Shown piece by piece: positions 53,850-64,000 of a DNA stretch of 64,000 nt. The notes beneath the pieces are model-generated. The model was given only the letters and a program-made list of their open reading frames with translations. It had not been told where the DNA came from and made no database searches. Positions within the stretch are counted from its first letter, which is position 1. Every line of letters starts with the position of its first letter. The translations under genes and the position numbers were made by a program. The DNA comes from Turnera subulata (Eukaryota > Streptophyta > Magnoliopsida > Malpighiales > Passifloraceae): positions 18,206 to 82,205 of the forward strand of contig JAKUCV010003066.1 in NCBI GenBank assembly GCA_028386065.3, given 5' to 3'.

Positions 53850-54704
53850 TTTGATCAACTAATCTACTATTTGATCCACCACTATCAAGTAATGATAGAA
53901 CCTCTTCAACGCGTGATTCCATTCCAACAAGGCCACTGCTCGAGTAGTCATATAATGAAGGCATAGATGAATGCTTTAATTTCCTCTCAATGGCTTTTAC
54001 TATCTTCTTGATTAGCTCGGATTCAGACCTAGCAATATTATTCAACCCCATTGAGATTATACGTAGAAGAAAGAGCAAAAGAAATACTAACAAAAAGCCG
54101 TAAAATAAAACCTCAAAACGAAATATGCTAGCTAATCTTACTTACAAATTGGAGATAATATATTGGAAGGTACAAAGAAGTGAAAATGTTGAATGAAAAG
54201 AAGAAACAAAATGAAGATATTAATTACCTGAAGTTATGTGAATCCCAGCCTTTTAGATTGGATATGTGGGACAGAGCATCCTTCCATGATTGCTTTCCCG
54301 AAATCACCCTGCAACTCTTGAACATGGGTGGGATCCACTCCATAGAAGATTGGTAACACTGCGTATTGGTTTCGGGTTTGCATGCACTCATGTATCTTAA
54401 CGAGCTCCTCCAGGCACCAGGGAGAATCTGCATAGCTCTTGGAGAACACAACCACAGAAATGTTGGATTCTTGGATTCTCTGCCAAAGAACGGGAGATAT
54501 ATCATCTCCTCCAGCAAGATCCTCTTCATCAAGGGACGCTTCGATTCCCAGCTTGTCCCATAGAGCTTCTTTGAGGTTATTAGTAAAACCAAAGCGGGTA
54601 TCGCAACCTGTAATGCTGAGGAACACATCGTACTTCTTCACCATATCATTGCTAGTTGTTCTTCTTTTGGCCGGCGGATGATCGTTGGATGGAGACGCAG
54701 CCAT
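53850..54704 (-). pseudogene. TNL2: TIR exon plus start of NB-ARC exon, rest lost
   Basis: Exon 1 (54228-54704) starts MAASPSNDHPPAKRRTTSND, has YDVFLSITG (FRG in TNL1/3), GGDDISPVLWQRIQESNIS and CLEEL. A 62-bp deletion at about 54287, with ATGG microhomology, shifts the frame after GDFGKAIM, so the true end WKDALSHISNLKGWDSHNF is out of frame. Exon 2 begins at 54028 (acceptor gctAG) with SESELIKKIVKAIERKLKH and stops being TNL after LLDSGGSNSR, before the P-loop, where the copia fragment starts. Could at most make a TIR-only protein with a foreign tail. Confidence 0.88.
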
Positions 54705-56247
54705 GACTGAAAAGAATGACTCAGATGACCTGTGAAGAGAATGCTATAAAAAAAAAAAGGCTATGGTAAGACAGGAGTTGGATCTCATCAGTTAAGAGCA
54801 TGCACAAAACTTAGGAGATCCCATGATCTTTGTTACAAAATGGAGAAAAATATCATTATTAATATGCAGGGCACAAATTAAAGAAGAAGAGAAAGGAGCA
54901 GCAATAACTATATACTAAAATGCTTCTATCATATATATATATATATGTACGATGGGTTATAAGATGATCAACATAATAATTCTCAAATTATATATATATA
55001 CCTAATTTGCCTGATATATAGGAAGAGTAGTGAGAAGGAGTTGGACTTGAATATTTAAGACAACAAAGTGTTAATTTTTTTTTGGGTTCCCATCCGGAAA
55101 CAAAGTGTTACTAATTTGATGAGTGGATGGAGAGAACTCTATAATATTATATATATATATATAGATGAGAATGCTATATAGTAAGGAGACACATGAAACT
55201 TCTTAGCAATTGGGCTGTTTAACCAAACTTAATTTTCTTCAAGCGGCGTAATCAATTCTTTACAATAATGGGCTGATATTGGTTGCTAGCTTAACTGCAA
55301 GCTACTGTGGTGACATAAATATGTTTTATAATTAGGGCTGGCACATAGTCGTGAGCTGAGGCAAGTATATATAATATGTACTCCATTAATTTGTTTAAAA
55401 CAACCATTATTAATTGGCCTGCTAGTAAAAGATTATATTTGACCACATTACTCAGTTAACCTATCTACACAAGGAAAGGAAGGACGACATGCATGAACCT
55501 TCCTAGGCAGGTTTAATAAATTTATTTTTTCTGCGAAAAGCTCCACTGCTGATACGATACCAAAATCAAAGATTTCACCAATTCTCCAGGTAGTGGCTTC
55601 AAGTTCTTCTTTGTTGAAAATTATCCATGACTTGATTGGTGTTTGAATTTCCGAGCAGGGCGTGATTTTGATTCGTTTGTTGAAAAGAGACGACAAGGTT
55701 AGGCAGGCTTTACTATAAATTATCTTTTTACACTCCAAAAGCTCCACTAATAAGATATCATCAAATTACCAGCCAAGAGTCATGTAGGTCTTAATTTCAC
55801 TATATCACGCAAAGACTTTGGTATTTGGTTTAATTAAAAAGTGAATGGAGAGGAGTATAGTGTTCAAACTTCCCACATCAACTAGATATGAGCAAATCTA
55901 GTATTAAAATCTTGAAGCTCTGCCGCTTTGTAGTTTTTTAGTTTTATATATAACAGGTGGTAAATTTTAAATGAATTTTAATATTGAGCCAATTCGTGTT
56001 ATTCTTCTCAGTGGTGGAGCTAGATACAATCCTTGGAGGGGGCCAATTCCTGTTATCGTCTTATTTGTTTGCTCGGGATTTCTTCTTCTTCTTCAAGCTT
56101 TAATTTTGTTTTTTTTTTTCATTCATCTTATTTGTTCCAATGTATTGATTGTGGATCTATTAAAGCCTATATATGCTTCTTCTTCTTTTCTTTTTTTTCT
56201 TAAAACTTGTTAATGTTATATGTGTGTGCTTTTCTTTGTTAGTGCAG
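54705..56247. other. Intergenic between TNL2 and the small gene
   Basis: A/T-rich with (ta)n runs at about 54942, 54995 and 55148. 55340-55460 is paralogous to 63520-63620. A 99-codon minus-strand frame at 55448-55747 starts with GTG and has no support. Confidence 0.4.
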
Positions 56248-56676
56248 ATGGGTGGTTTGCGAGAATTTTATCGGGTATGCATATATATGTTATATTTCAG
56301 ACAATGAATGCTAAACTAATTATAATGTAATTAGACCATCAATCAAAGTGGTAGGACTAGCTGCATGCGATGTAGGTATTTTAATGAATGGTGATGAATT
56401 GATGATGATATTGATTTTTAATACACACACGGATTGTTCTAATACGTACGTAAATTCCTTTATTTTTGTTTTCAGTCTTCACCAGAAATTGTTTTGGCCG
56501 CTCTTTGTGTTTTGATTGTGTACCTGTTCAATAAGATGGAAAAGAAACTCATGAGGGAAAGGGAGGAGAAGGAGGAGGCCATGAGGAAGGAGGAGGAGAA
56601 GAAGGAGAAAGCCATGAGGGAGAAGGAAATCAAGCAAGCCGTCATGGATGCCCTCAACGAAAAAGGCATTCGATGA
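56248..56676 (+). CDS. Small two-exon gene: membrane segment plus charged coiled coil
   Basis: Exon 1 56248-56274 (ATG, MGGLREFYR), intron 56275-56475 with gtatgc donor and ttttgttttcag acceptor, exon 2 56476-56676 (SSPEIVLAALCVLIVYLFNK to ALNEKGIR, stop TGA). The intron joins whole codons. The protein of about 75 residues has one hydrophobic stretch (IVLAALCVLIVYLF) and then a K/E-rich helix (EKKLMREREEKEEAMRKEEE), ending in a short non-repetitive tail KQAVMDALNEKG. Upstream ttagtgcag just before the ATG could be another acceptor, so a 5'-UTR intron is possible. Convergent with TNL3. I do not recognise the family; single-pass membrane anchors of this shape sit in mitochondria, ER or plastid envelope. 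Confidence 0.6.
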
Positions 56677-56743
56677 CCTGGCATGGCTTTACATTGATCT
56701 TGATTAATTAATAGGATTTGCTGCTGCGTCAATTAACAATATT

Positions 56744-56880
56744 CCTTAAGATGTTCTATTGCATACTTAGCATCTGCAAGAATTGCTTCAAATGTGATGT
56801 AAAGACCATCTTTTAAAAACACATGCAATATCCACATGTAAAGACCTCTAACTTCATAACCTCATATTTTGCATCACAAT
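56744..56880 (-). pseudogene. Shard of a TNL NB-ARC exon
   Basis: ccttaagatgttctattgca and following match 34558-34640 of TNL1, and acttcataacctcatattttgc matches 34932-34960 of TNL1. About 290 bases between them are missing. It is closer to TNL1 than to TNL3, although it lies directly beside TNL3. Confidence 0.75.
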
Positions 56881-56896
56881 TTACGGAAGCCACAAA

Positions 56897-59800
56897 TTAA
56901 GGATCCCAACACTCCAAGGCGGTGAAGTGGCTTGTGTTCAACTTCTTTATGTTATTTTTTTTCATGTATTCTATAGTTGCGTCAAATTCATCCTGAGTCA
57001 TGAATGAGGAGTTGGCTTGCTCCTTTCTTGGTTCCTCTTTTTCTGCTTGCCCATGGTCTCCTTTCTTCTTGAAATCTTGATCATCATCATCGACAAAGGT
57101 AGGATGGACGCCAGACTGGATGACTTGTACATCTGGAATTGGAATCTCAAATCGTGCCCAAATTGGTGGATGCTTCAAACCATCATGACCTACTATTGGC
57201 TTTGGGACATGGTTTAACAACACATGTGCTCCTTCCATGCCTCGAAGGTTGAAAAGGCAATCTCTATATTTGATGTGGACACAAATCCCAGACTCCAGTA
57301 GAACATAGCATTCCCAAGAATAATGAATAAGCCAATCTGGAAAGGGAGGAGTAACAACATGGGCAAAGGTCCAACTCCTAAGGGTACGTCGCCGCCTATG
57401 GCGATGGTGATGTAGTAGCATTGGGATCACAATAATGGTAGAAGAAGAAGAATCACCATTATTAATATTGTTACTTTTGTGGTCAAACCATTTTGGGATT
57501 TTATCCCCCGGGATCCAAACCATCATCATGTGGTGCCGATAGCTTGGCTGGATTCTCGAATGCATAATACTTCTGATAAAACCATGTTCCAAATGGAAGC
57601 AATTCTCAAATCTTAGGAAGCATCTTGCATGTATCGATATCGAAGATGCAATAGATGCCAGCGAAATGCAGTTGGTTGCATCCAACAAGCTCAAACGAGG
57701 AGGAAGATGCTGTATGCTTCGAAGCCTCTTACAGTCTATCACATATAGCGACTCCAGCTTAGAAAGTTGTGTGATAGCTTCATTGCTGCCAATGCACTCA
57801 ATACTGGTCCCGCTTAGATCTAGTAAAGTAAGAGACACGAGAGGGGCGAGAAGGTCCGGCAAACCCTTAAGGCTTACACAACCACCAAGATCGAGCCACC
57901 GAAGAAGCTTCAGATCGTATATGCTCTTCGGAAGACTAGTTATCTTAGAGCATCCTCGGAGGAGAAGTGTTTCTAGTCTTTGCAATTGACCAATTTCATT
58001 AGGGAGAGAGTCAAGATTCTGGAAGTTGCATTCCAATTTTTCAAGCCTCGAGAGACTGCAAATTGAACTTGGAAGACTTGTCACGTTTGGACCTCCCGAA
58101 AGATAGAGAATCTTGAGACAATTTAGGAGACCAATCTCCCTTGAGAGACTGTCTGAAATTTCTGGAAGATTCAGTTCCTCAAGTCTAGATAGATGCCCAA
58201 TTGATGCTGCTGATAACTGTACTTTTATCCCACTCCTTCCTAAGTACAACCCTTTCACGGTAGGAGGAAGTCTTGGAAATTCTGTGAGCCTTGGGCAACC
58301 GATGAGGTAAACCTTTTCAAGTGATGTTGAGCTAAGATCACTTGGAAAAAAATTCAAACTTCCACAATGCCAAGCACTTATCTTGGTGAGCTTGCGACAA
58401 AACTGAATGGAAGAGGGGATCTCAACCAAGCGTGAGCACTCATAAAGAATCAACTCCTCCAAATTTGGGATTCCACGAAAATCCATAATCTTAATTAGCT
58501 TCTTGGATCTCCTGAGGTCGCAAACTTTTAAATTAACCAGGTGCTGCATGGAGGGAAAAAAATACAAATTAAAACAATTATAGGACATCTTAATTTTATT
58601 TAATTTCTTTCTACGAGCTACAATTTATATGAAATCATATACACATACCACGTTATCTCCGTCCCAAAGCTGTGCAAGGCTACTATTCGGCATTTTAAGA
58701 AAGACAAGATTCTGTGGGCAGAAATTCAATGGCAAAGCCGGTGCTGGATATCCATCCCAGTGGAGTAGTCTAAGACTATTTGGAAGATATTCAAGCCCTT
58801 GTGGATGCTCAACCTTGATGGAACTATTGTACCATTTCAAAAGAGGCTCACGGTCACAATAGAATCGAAGCAATCTCAGATTGTATAATTCCTTAAAAGA
58901 TTTGGGGCCTAAATGCAAATAGCTAATTTGGGACATATCTAGTGACAAAGCTTCCACTCTTTTAGCTCCCTATAATGAGGAAAACAAATGAATGAGTAAT
59001 ATTTTAAATTAAAATAGAAAGTATTTTTTTTTGTCATCACTCGGATGAAAGAAAATAAATAATACATTAAATTGGAAAAACCAAAGCTAATCTCCCAAAA
59101 AATGGCAAAAAAAAAAAAAGATACTAAGCCATCATCATCATACCTTTGGTTTGCTTATGACATGTTGTATATCTTCAAAGCGCCACAACCTGCTTCTTTT
59201 ATGAGGATCTGAACGGTTTTCCGCTAGAATGATATCCTTGCACATTTGCTGTATCAAGTCATGCATTTCTACTACTCTTTCCTTGTCCCCGTGGATGGTT
59301 ATGAGAGACTTATCCTTAAGACGTCCTAATCCATGTTTAGCATCTAGGATCGCTTCAATATTATGTACGGACCACCCTTTAAGAACACATGCTATATCTA
59401 AAAGTATTTGTTGCTCGTGCCACTCCAACCCATCATAACTTAGCTTTAGAATATTCTGAATTTCCTTGTGCGGGAAGTTTCTCAACTTTCTTAGTGCACT
59501 CGTCCAATCTTCTTTATCCTTCTTGAACATATCGCAACCCAGGACTTTAAGAGCTAAAGGATTACCACGGGCATATTTTATCACCTCCCGTGACAGTCCT
59601 ATGAAACTTGGATCCATACCAGTTTCTCCAAATGCATGTGAATTGAAGAGTTGGAGAGAATCCTCAAAGTTCAACCTCGTAACTTCGTATATCGCATGGC
59701 ATCCACATTCAAGAACTTGTCTATCCCTACTTGTTACAATGACTCTGCTTCCTGGGCCGAATAAATGATCTCCTCCTACCACCTGTTCCCATTGCAGGAA

Positions 59801-61382
59801 GCGGTTCACGTCATCGATCACGATTAGAACTTTTCTCCTTTTAAGCTTCTGTGACATTAATCCATCAGGCAACATCATCGGTGTTCTAACATTTTGGTTT
59901 GGTATCTCTAGGAGTTGGGACAGAAGTTCATTGGCTAGTGGTGTTGGCTTATGGCACATTTCCTTGACATTTCGCAAAAAGCATGTCCCTTCAAATTGAC
60001 TAGAAATCTTTTGGAACACAAATTCGGCAATGGTTGTCTTGCCTATGCCACCCATTCCCCATATTCCTATGATGCGCACCTCATGACTTGATCCACTACT
60101 TACTAATGATACAGCCTCTTCAAGACGTGATTCCATACCAACAAGGCGACTTGAGTCATACAGAGGCATAGATGTATGCTTTAATTTGTCTTCAACATCT
60201 TTCACTATTTTCTTGATTAGCTCCAACTCAGTCCTGGTGGCACACATGTGAATCCATTTAGATTAAGTTAAAAGAAAAATAGCATGAAAACCATTAGGTG
60301 ACCAAAAGAAAGAAAAAATGGAACAATGCTAAAAAAGAAACATATGAAAGAAAGTCATAACAGAAAGCCTAATTACGAAAATGCTAATCGTACTTCTTTG
60401 AAAAACTATATATGTTTTTTAGTTTTCTAAAGAAGCCCATTGCCAAAAATATAATATTAAAAAAACCTTGTAACTTCATGGCACCAGTGTTTCTTTTCTT
60501 TTTTGTTAAATGAAACAAATTAAGAAGAGAATGATGGTTGACTTTTCAGTGAAAGTGATACTTTGGTGTGAAAATTAAACATTTCACAGAAATAGTAATA
60601 ATTAAATGTAGGACAAAAAAAATAGAGGAAGTTGACCATTACCTGAAGTTGTGGGAATCCCAGCTTTTTAGATTGGATATTTGGGACAAAGCTTCCTTCC
60701 ATTTCTCTATCTTCCCCAAATCAAACTTTGGTGGGAATTTGAGGAATATTGCTTCCTGGAAAGCACCCTGCAGCTCTTGGACATGGGTTGGATCCACCCC
60801 ATAGAAGACTGGTAAGACTGCGTGTTGGTTTGGATGAGTTTGCATGCACTCATGGATCTTGACCAGCTCATCCAAGCACCACAGGGAATTTGCATAGTTC
60901 TTGGAGAAGATGACCACAAAGATGTTGGATTCTTGGATTCTTTGCAAGAGGATAGGCGATATATCGTCCCCTCCGCGAAGACCCTCTTCATCCAGGAACA
61001 CCTCGATTCCCAGCTTGTCGCATAGAGCTTCTTTAAGATTATTAGTAAAACCAAAGCGGGTATCACAACCCCGAAAGTTGAGAAACACATCGTACTTCTT
61101 CTTCTTCGTCAGATCATCAGCATCATCATCATTGCTAGTGGATGAAGAAGAAGAAGGAGGAGGAGGAGGGATAATTTGTGGAGACTGAGGAGAACCCGTA
61201 TATATAATCTTTGTGAATATGGTGTGAAGAGTGACCACCACACAATGGCAGCAGAAGAAGAAAATGCAGCCATAACTAAGATTGACAAAAATATCATCAT
61301 TCTTAATAATGATAGCCACAAAAGAAGAGAAATTAGAAGGAGCTGCCATAACTGTTGAAGGCTTAATTAGATCGATGATCAA
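56897..61382 (-). CDS. TNL3: TIR-NB-LRR resistance protein, apparently intact
   Basis: Four exons with GT/AG borders: 60643-61382 (TIR), 59144-60233 (NB-ARC), 58649-58969, 56897-58543 (LRR and C-terminus). TIR: YDVFLNFRGCDTRFGFT, GGDDISPILLQRIQESN, and CLDEL with the NADase glutamate. NB-ARC: GMGGIGKTT, VLIVIDDV, GSRVIVTSRDR, GNPLALKVLG, LSYDGLEW, EMHDLIQQM. The LRR exon has about a dozen repeats (NLEELILYECSRLVEIP on) and a post-LRR domain with WIPGDKIPKWFDHKS, then an acidic KKKGDHGQAEKEEPRKE tail. TIR-NB-LRRs cleave NAD+ after oligomerising on effector recognition. Frame starts at 61382, but MAAPSN at 61349 matches the start of TNL1/2. A hydrophobic stretch before the TIR is unique here. 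All exons are open. Confidence 0.88.
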
Positions 61383-62236
61383 GAGAGAATGCTAATTAAT
61401 TAATTAGATTCATAGAAAAGGTAGTGAAAAAACTAAGGTTGGATCTGTTAATTTGGTGAGTCAGAGAATGCTATTTATGCTTAGAGAAAACTCCGAGAAA
61501 TAAAAAGAAAGATGAGGATGATTTGGATATGCTCTGTGTTAAGATGCACTCTTCCATATATAACTATATATTATATACGGGGTATAAATAATACATGCGA
61601 ACCTTCTTCGCAATTGGGCCGTTTTGCCAAAATCTGCAAGCGGCATGATTAATGACGTAAGGGTTGATGTTGTCTGGTTGCTTGCGTGGTAGAGAATATG
61701 TCACACAAATAATCTGAAACTTATATATGTTACAATTTCTTTTTCCTTTTTGAGCAATTGTTGACGAAGACTAGGTGCAATCAAAGAACACAGGACATGG
61801 ATCACAACTGATGCCGCTAAGTTTGTTCTTGTTTTTTTTCCTCATTCGGTCTCCAAAATTATGCTCTGACTAATTTGGATTCGACCTGAGAAATTACTAA
61901 GCTTGTTGAGTTGAGATAACGCTATGCTAAGACCAGAAGCTTGGGATAGAGAGAGCTTAAAGTTAAGGGCGGCCTCAGCCTCGGTTGGTTAGCGGTCCAT
62001 GATCTCGGATACACCTCAGATATGCTATTCTCCTCAAGAATTCCTAAATAAACTTCTACCTCACGGTATGGGCAATTCAGAACACATAATTCTCTCTCTA
62101 TTACACTTCTCTTATAGATAGATGTTTTACTGAACTATCATCTAAATATCTCATATATCGAAACATAAAGAAAAGAAAAAGAAAAATACGTATCAATCTA
62201 CTAGAGATTATGTTGACTTTGATCTCAGTAGATTGA
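61383..62236. other. Upstream region of TNL3
   Basis: No gene. cctcggttggttagcggtcc near 61977 resembles the A-box half of a tRNA-like sequence; a B box is not clear. gccgttttgccaaaatctgcaagcgg (61618 on) recurs near 36525 and 55210 upstream of TNL1 and TNL2, so it is shared TNL promoter sequence. Confidence 0.45.
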
Positions 62237-63215
62237 TACGGCAACAATCCTAAAATCAGCACTAGTGTCAGCTCTGGATCAATCTGTTTGTCCCGATTTT
62301 TAATTTCAATCAAACTAACTGTAATTCCTCCCTTTACCTTCAAATAAGCAAAGATTAGACAACAAAGCAGCAAGAATCGCAACAAGAATTCTGTGAAACT
62401 ATTCTTCACCTCCTAAACACTAAGGAATAGGTAACAAAGAAAATAGTAACACAAGGAAACGAATTAAACGCCAAAAACTTATGAACTTGATAAGTAAAAC
62501 TCAATTCCTAACTTAAAATAAGAAAATTACTCTCTCAAGATTTCGATGAAGAAACCTCAAAGATAATTTTATTATCTCAATAATGTGTCTTGTCTAACCA
62601 CAAAATTGACACCCTAATAAGCTATTTATACGAACCTAATTAACCCTAGGTCGGCCACCTTAAGCCACAAGTCAACTTGGCCCTAACTCTACTCCAAATT
62701 GGATTTGACTTCTTTACTAACCCTAGGCCAAAACTTGTTACCATACCAAAAGATGATATGGCAACAACCTTAGAATCAGCACTAGTGTCACCACCGGATC
62801 ATTTTTGTTTGTCCCGATCTTCATTCTCGATCAAACTAATTGTAATTCCTCCCTTCATCTCCTAATAAGCAAAGATTAGACAACAAAGCAGCAAGAATCA
62901 CAACAAGAATTCTGTGAAATTATTCTTCACCTATTAAATAGTAAGGAATATGCAATAAAGAAATTAGTAACACAAGAAAAAGAATTAAACGTCATATGCT
63001 TATTAACTTGACAAGTAAAACTCATTCCCTAAAATAAAACAAGAGAATCACTCAATCAAAAAAGAAAACCTAAAAGGCAATTTTATTATCTTAATAATGT
63101 GTCCTGGAAGGCAATTTTATTGTCTCAATAATGTGTCTTGTCTAACCACGAAATTGGCACCCCTAATAAGCTATTTATACTAACGTAATTAACCCTAGGT
63201 CGGTCACCTTAAGAT
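62237..63215 (-). repeat. Tandemly duplicated LTR-like promoter sequence
   Basis: Two copies, offset about 520-550 bp (from 62237 and from about 62755). Shared phrases include gcactagtgtca, gattagacaacaaagcagcaagaatc and ctaataagctatttata. On the minus strand GTATAAATAGC (near 62630 and 63180) is a TATA box, followed by sequence like an R-U5 region. It looks like two LTRs side by side without an internal region. Confidence 0.55.
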
Positions 63216-63245
63216 CGCATCAATCCGATATCTAGAACTCGAGAT

Positions 63246-63557
63246 ATGAATTTATTTCCAAGACTGCACGCTTTAGGAACTTCTACGCGTGTTCTTGCTT
63301 TCATGCTCCTCTCCGAGCTTGATCTCCATCTCTTTTTGAATTTCTTATTAGAACGAATCCTGGTCAACCAAGGTTCTGAAAGTGAGCTTGCCATCTCCAT
63401 GCTTGCCTTGGCAATTTGCATCACAAATATACTCAGAATCATCATCAAATCACACTGTCGATCGAATCGGGAGATTGAAAAAGAAAAAATGCACTTAACT
63501 TGGCTCTCTGGTATAGTTAACAGTTATGAGCTGAGGCAAGTACATGTACTCCATTAA
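63246..63557 (+). CDS. Possible small ORF with hydrophobic segment
   Basis: 103 codons, ATG start MNLFPRLHALGTSTRVLAFM, with hydrophobic segments (LHLFLNFLLERILV; ISMLALAICITNILRIII) and a charged tail. No relative in the window, no TATA box found in the right place. It could be a chance frame. Confidence 0.2.
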   Translation: MNLFPRLHALGTSTRVLAFMLLSELDLHLFLNFLLERILVNQGSESELAISMLALAICITNILRIIIKSHCRSNREIEKEKMHLTWLSGIVNSYELRQVHVLH

Positions 63558-64000
63558 TTTATTAAAAACATTGACTATCGGCCTGATTGTTGAAGATTAT
63601 ATTTGACCAAATTACTTAATCGAGCCATTATCCATCAGGCCATGATCCTTGATGTTACTTGTTTTAGGAGCTATATGTTTATCTGGTTTTGATATCCTAT
63701 TAAAGCTTTTAGTCTCAAAACGAGAACTTTATAAAAATGATGGGATGAAAGAAATGAATGTAGAAAACATTACTATTGTTATTATATGTCATGAAAATAA
63801 AAGGAAAAAAATAGGAAAGAGATGAGGAAAAGGAGCAGCAGCTTCTGTGAAAATTAATTGAGATGGACTTTTCAACAACCAAATTTAAATGGACATATAG
63901 CAACTCATAAGCAACAAATCCATAGAAAGCAATGATGGCATGAGGGTGTGAAGGCCTGGTGCTGCCAATCGTTGATGGTACCGTTCCCAAATATCACTCT
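63558..64000. other. Right edge, repeated TNL flank
   Basis: 63520-63620 is paralogous to 55340-55460 (gagctgaggcaagta, ctccattaattt, gattatatttgacca). A further TNL unit may lie beyond the window. No gene visible. Confidence 0.4.

Noticed and set aside
55448..55747. 99-codon frame on the minus strand
   Set aside because: Non-ATG start, no relative in the window, no promoter signals.
63715..63990. 91-codon minus-strand frame at the right edge
   Set aside because: Hydrophobic, low-complexity product from A/T-rich DNA without supporting signals.

Overview
The window looks like nuclear DNA of a eudicot plant. It carries split TIR-NB-LRR genes, which monocots lack, beside intronless CC-NB-LRR genes, inside heavily nested LTR retrotransposons. 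A Cassandra-like 5S-derived repeat and the general style of the NLRs suggest a woody rosid, possibly Rosaceae, but that is only an impression. Most coding sequence is NLR genes in decay or retroelement relics. The genes that still look whole are one TIR-NB-LRR gene (56.9-61.4 kb, minus strand), one small membrane/coiled-coil gene (56.2-56.7 kb), and two compact genes of unknown function (46.9-48.9 kb) lying antisense inside a gypsy relic.

Layout. 0-17.8 kb is a CNL cluster on the minus strand: CNL1, cut by an LTR element before its LRRs; an almost complete Ty3/gypsy element (2359-7914) about 310 bp upstream of the CNL1 start; an orphan LRR tail; CNL2, a pseudogene with two nonsense codons, a 124-bp deletion, a one-base frameshift and a third stop; a second orphan tail; and several copies of the NLR downstream sequence. 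18.2-25.2 kb is a worn Ty1/copia element (minus) with a hAT-like MITE in one LTR and a broken antisense ORF. 26.6-27.6 kb holds two tandem copies of a glutamyl-tRNA synthetase exon. 30.07-32.43 kb is a Pack-MULE-like element with fragments of an ARM-repeat gene, eIF3e and a PPR gene. Its uninterrupted paralogous site is at 17.5 kb.

33.0-61.4 kb is a tandem TNL array (minus). TNL1 is frameshifted by loss of one 8-bp repeat unit. TNL2 keeps only the TIR exon and the first part of the next exon and ends in a copia fragment. TNL3 appears intact. Between TNL1 and TNL2 lie a copia element with 217-bp LTRs (37479-42351), a Cassandra-like LTR, a 3.4-kb gypsy LTR (43364-46734), the two antisense genes, a decayed gypsy gag (49140-50453) and an array of 344-bp foldback units (50597-52052) with one unresolved base. 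61.4-64.0 kb is intergenic with a tandemly duplicated LTR-like promoter.

The most interesting signal is the antisense pair at 46.9-48.9 kb. Each gene has its own TATA box and poly(A) signal. The second gene encodes a protein whose diverged relative sits antisense in the unrelated copia relic at 22.1 kb. The two copies differ mostly at synonymous sites, as expected of a protein once under selection.
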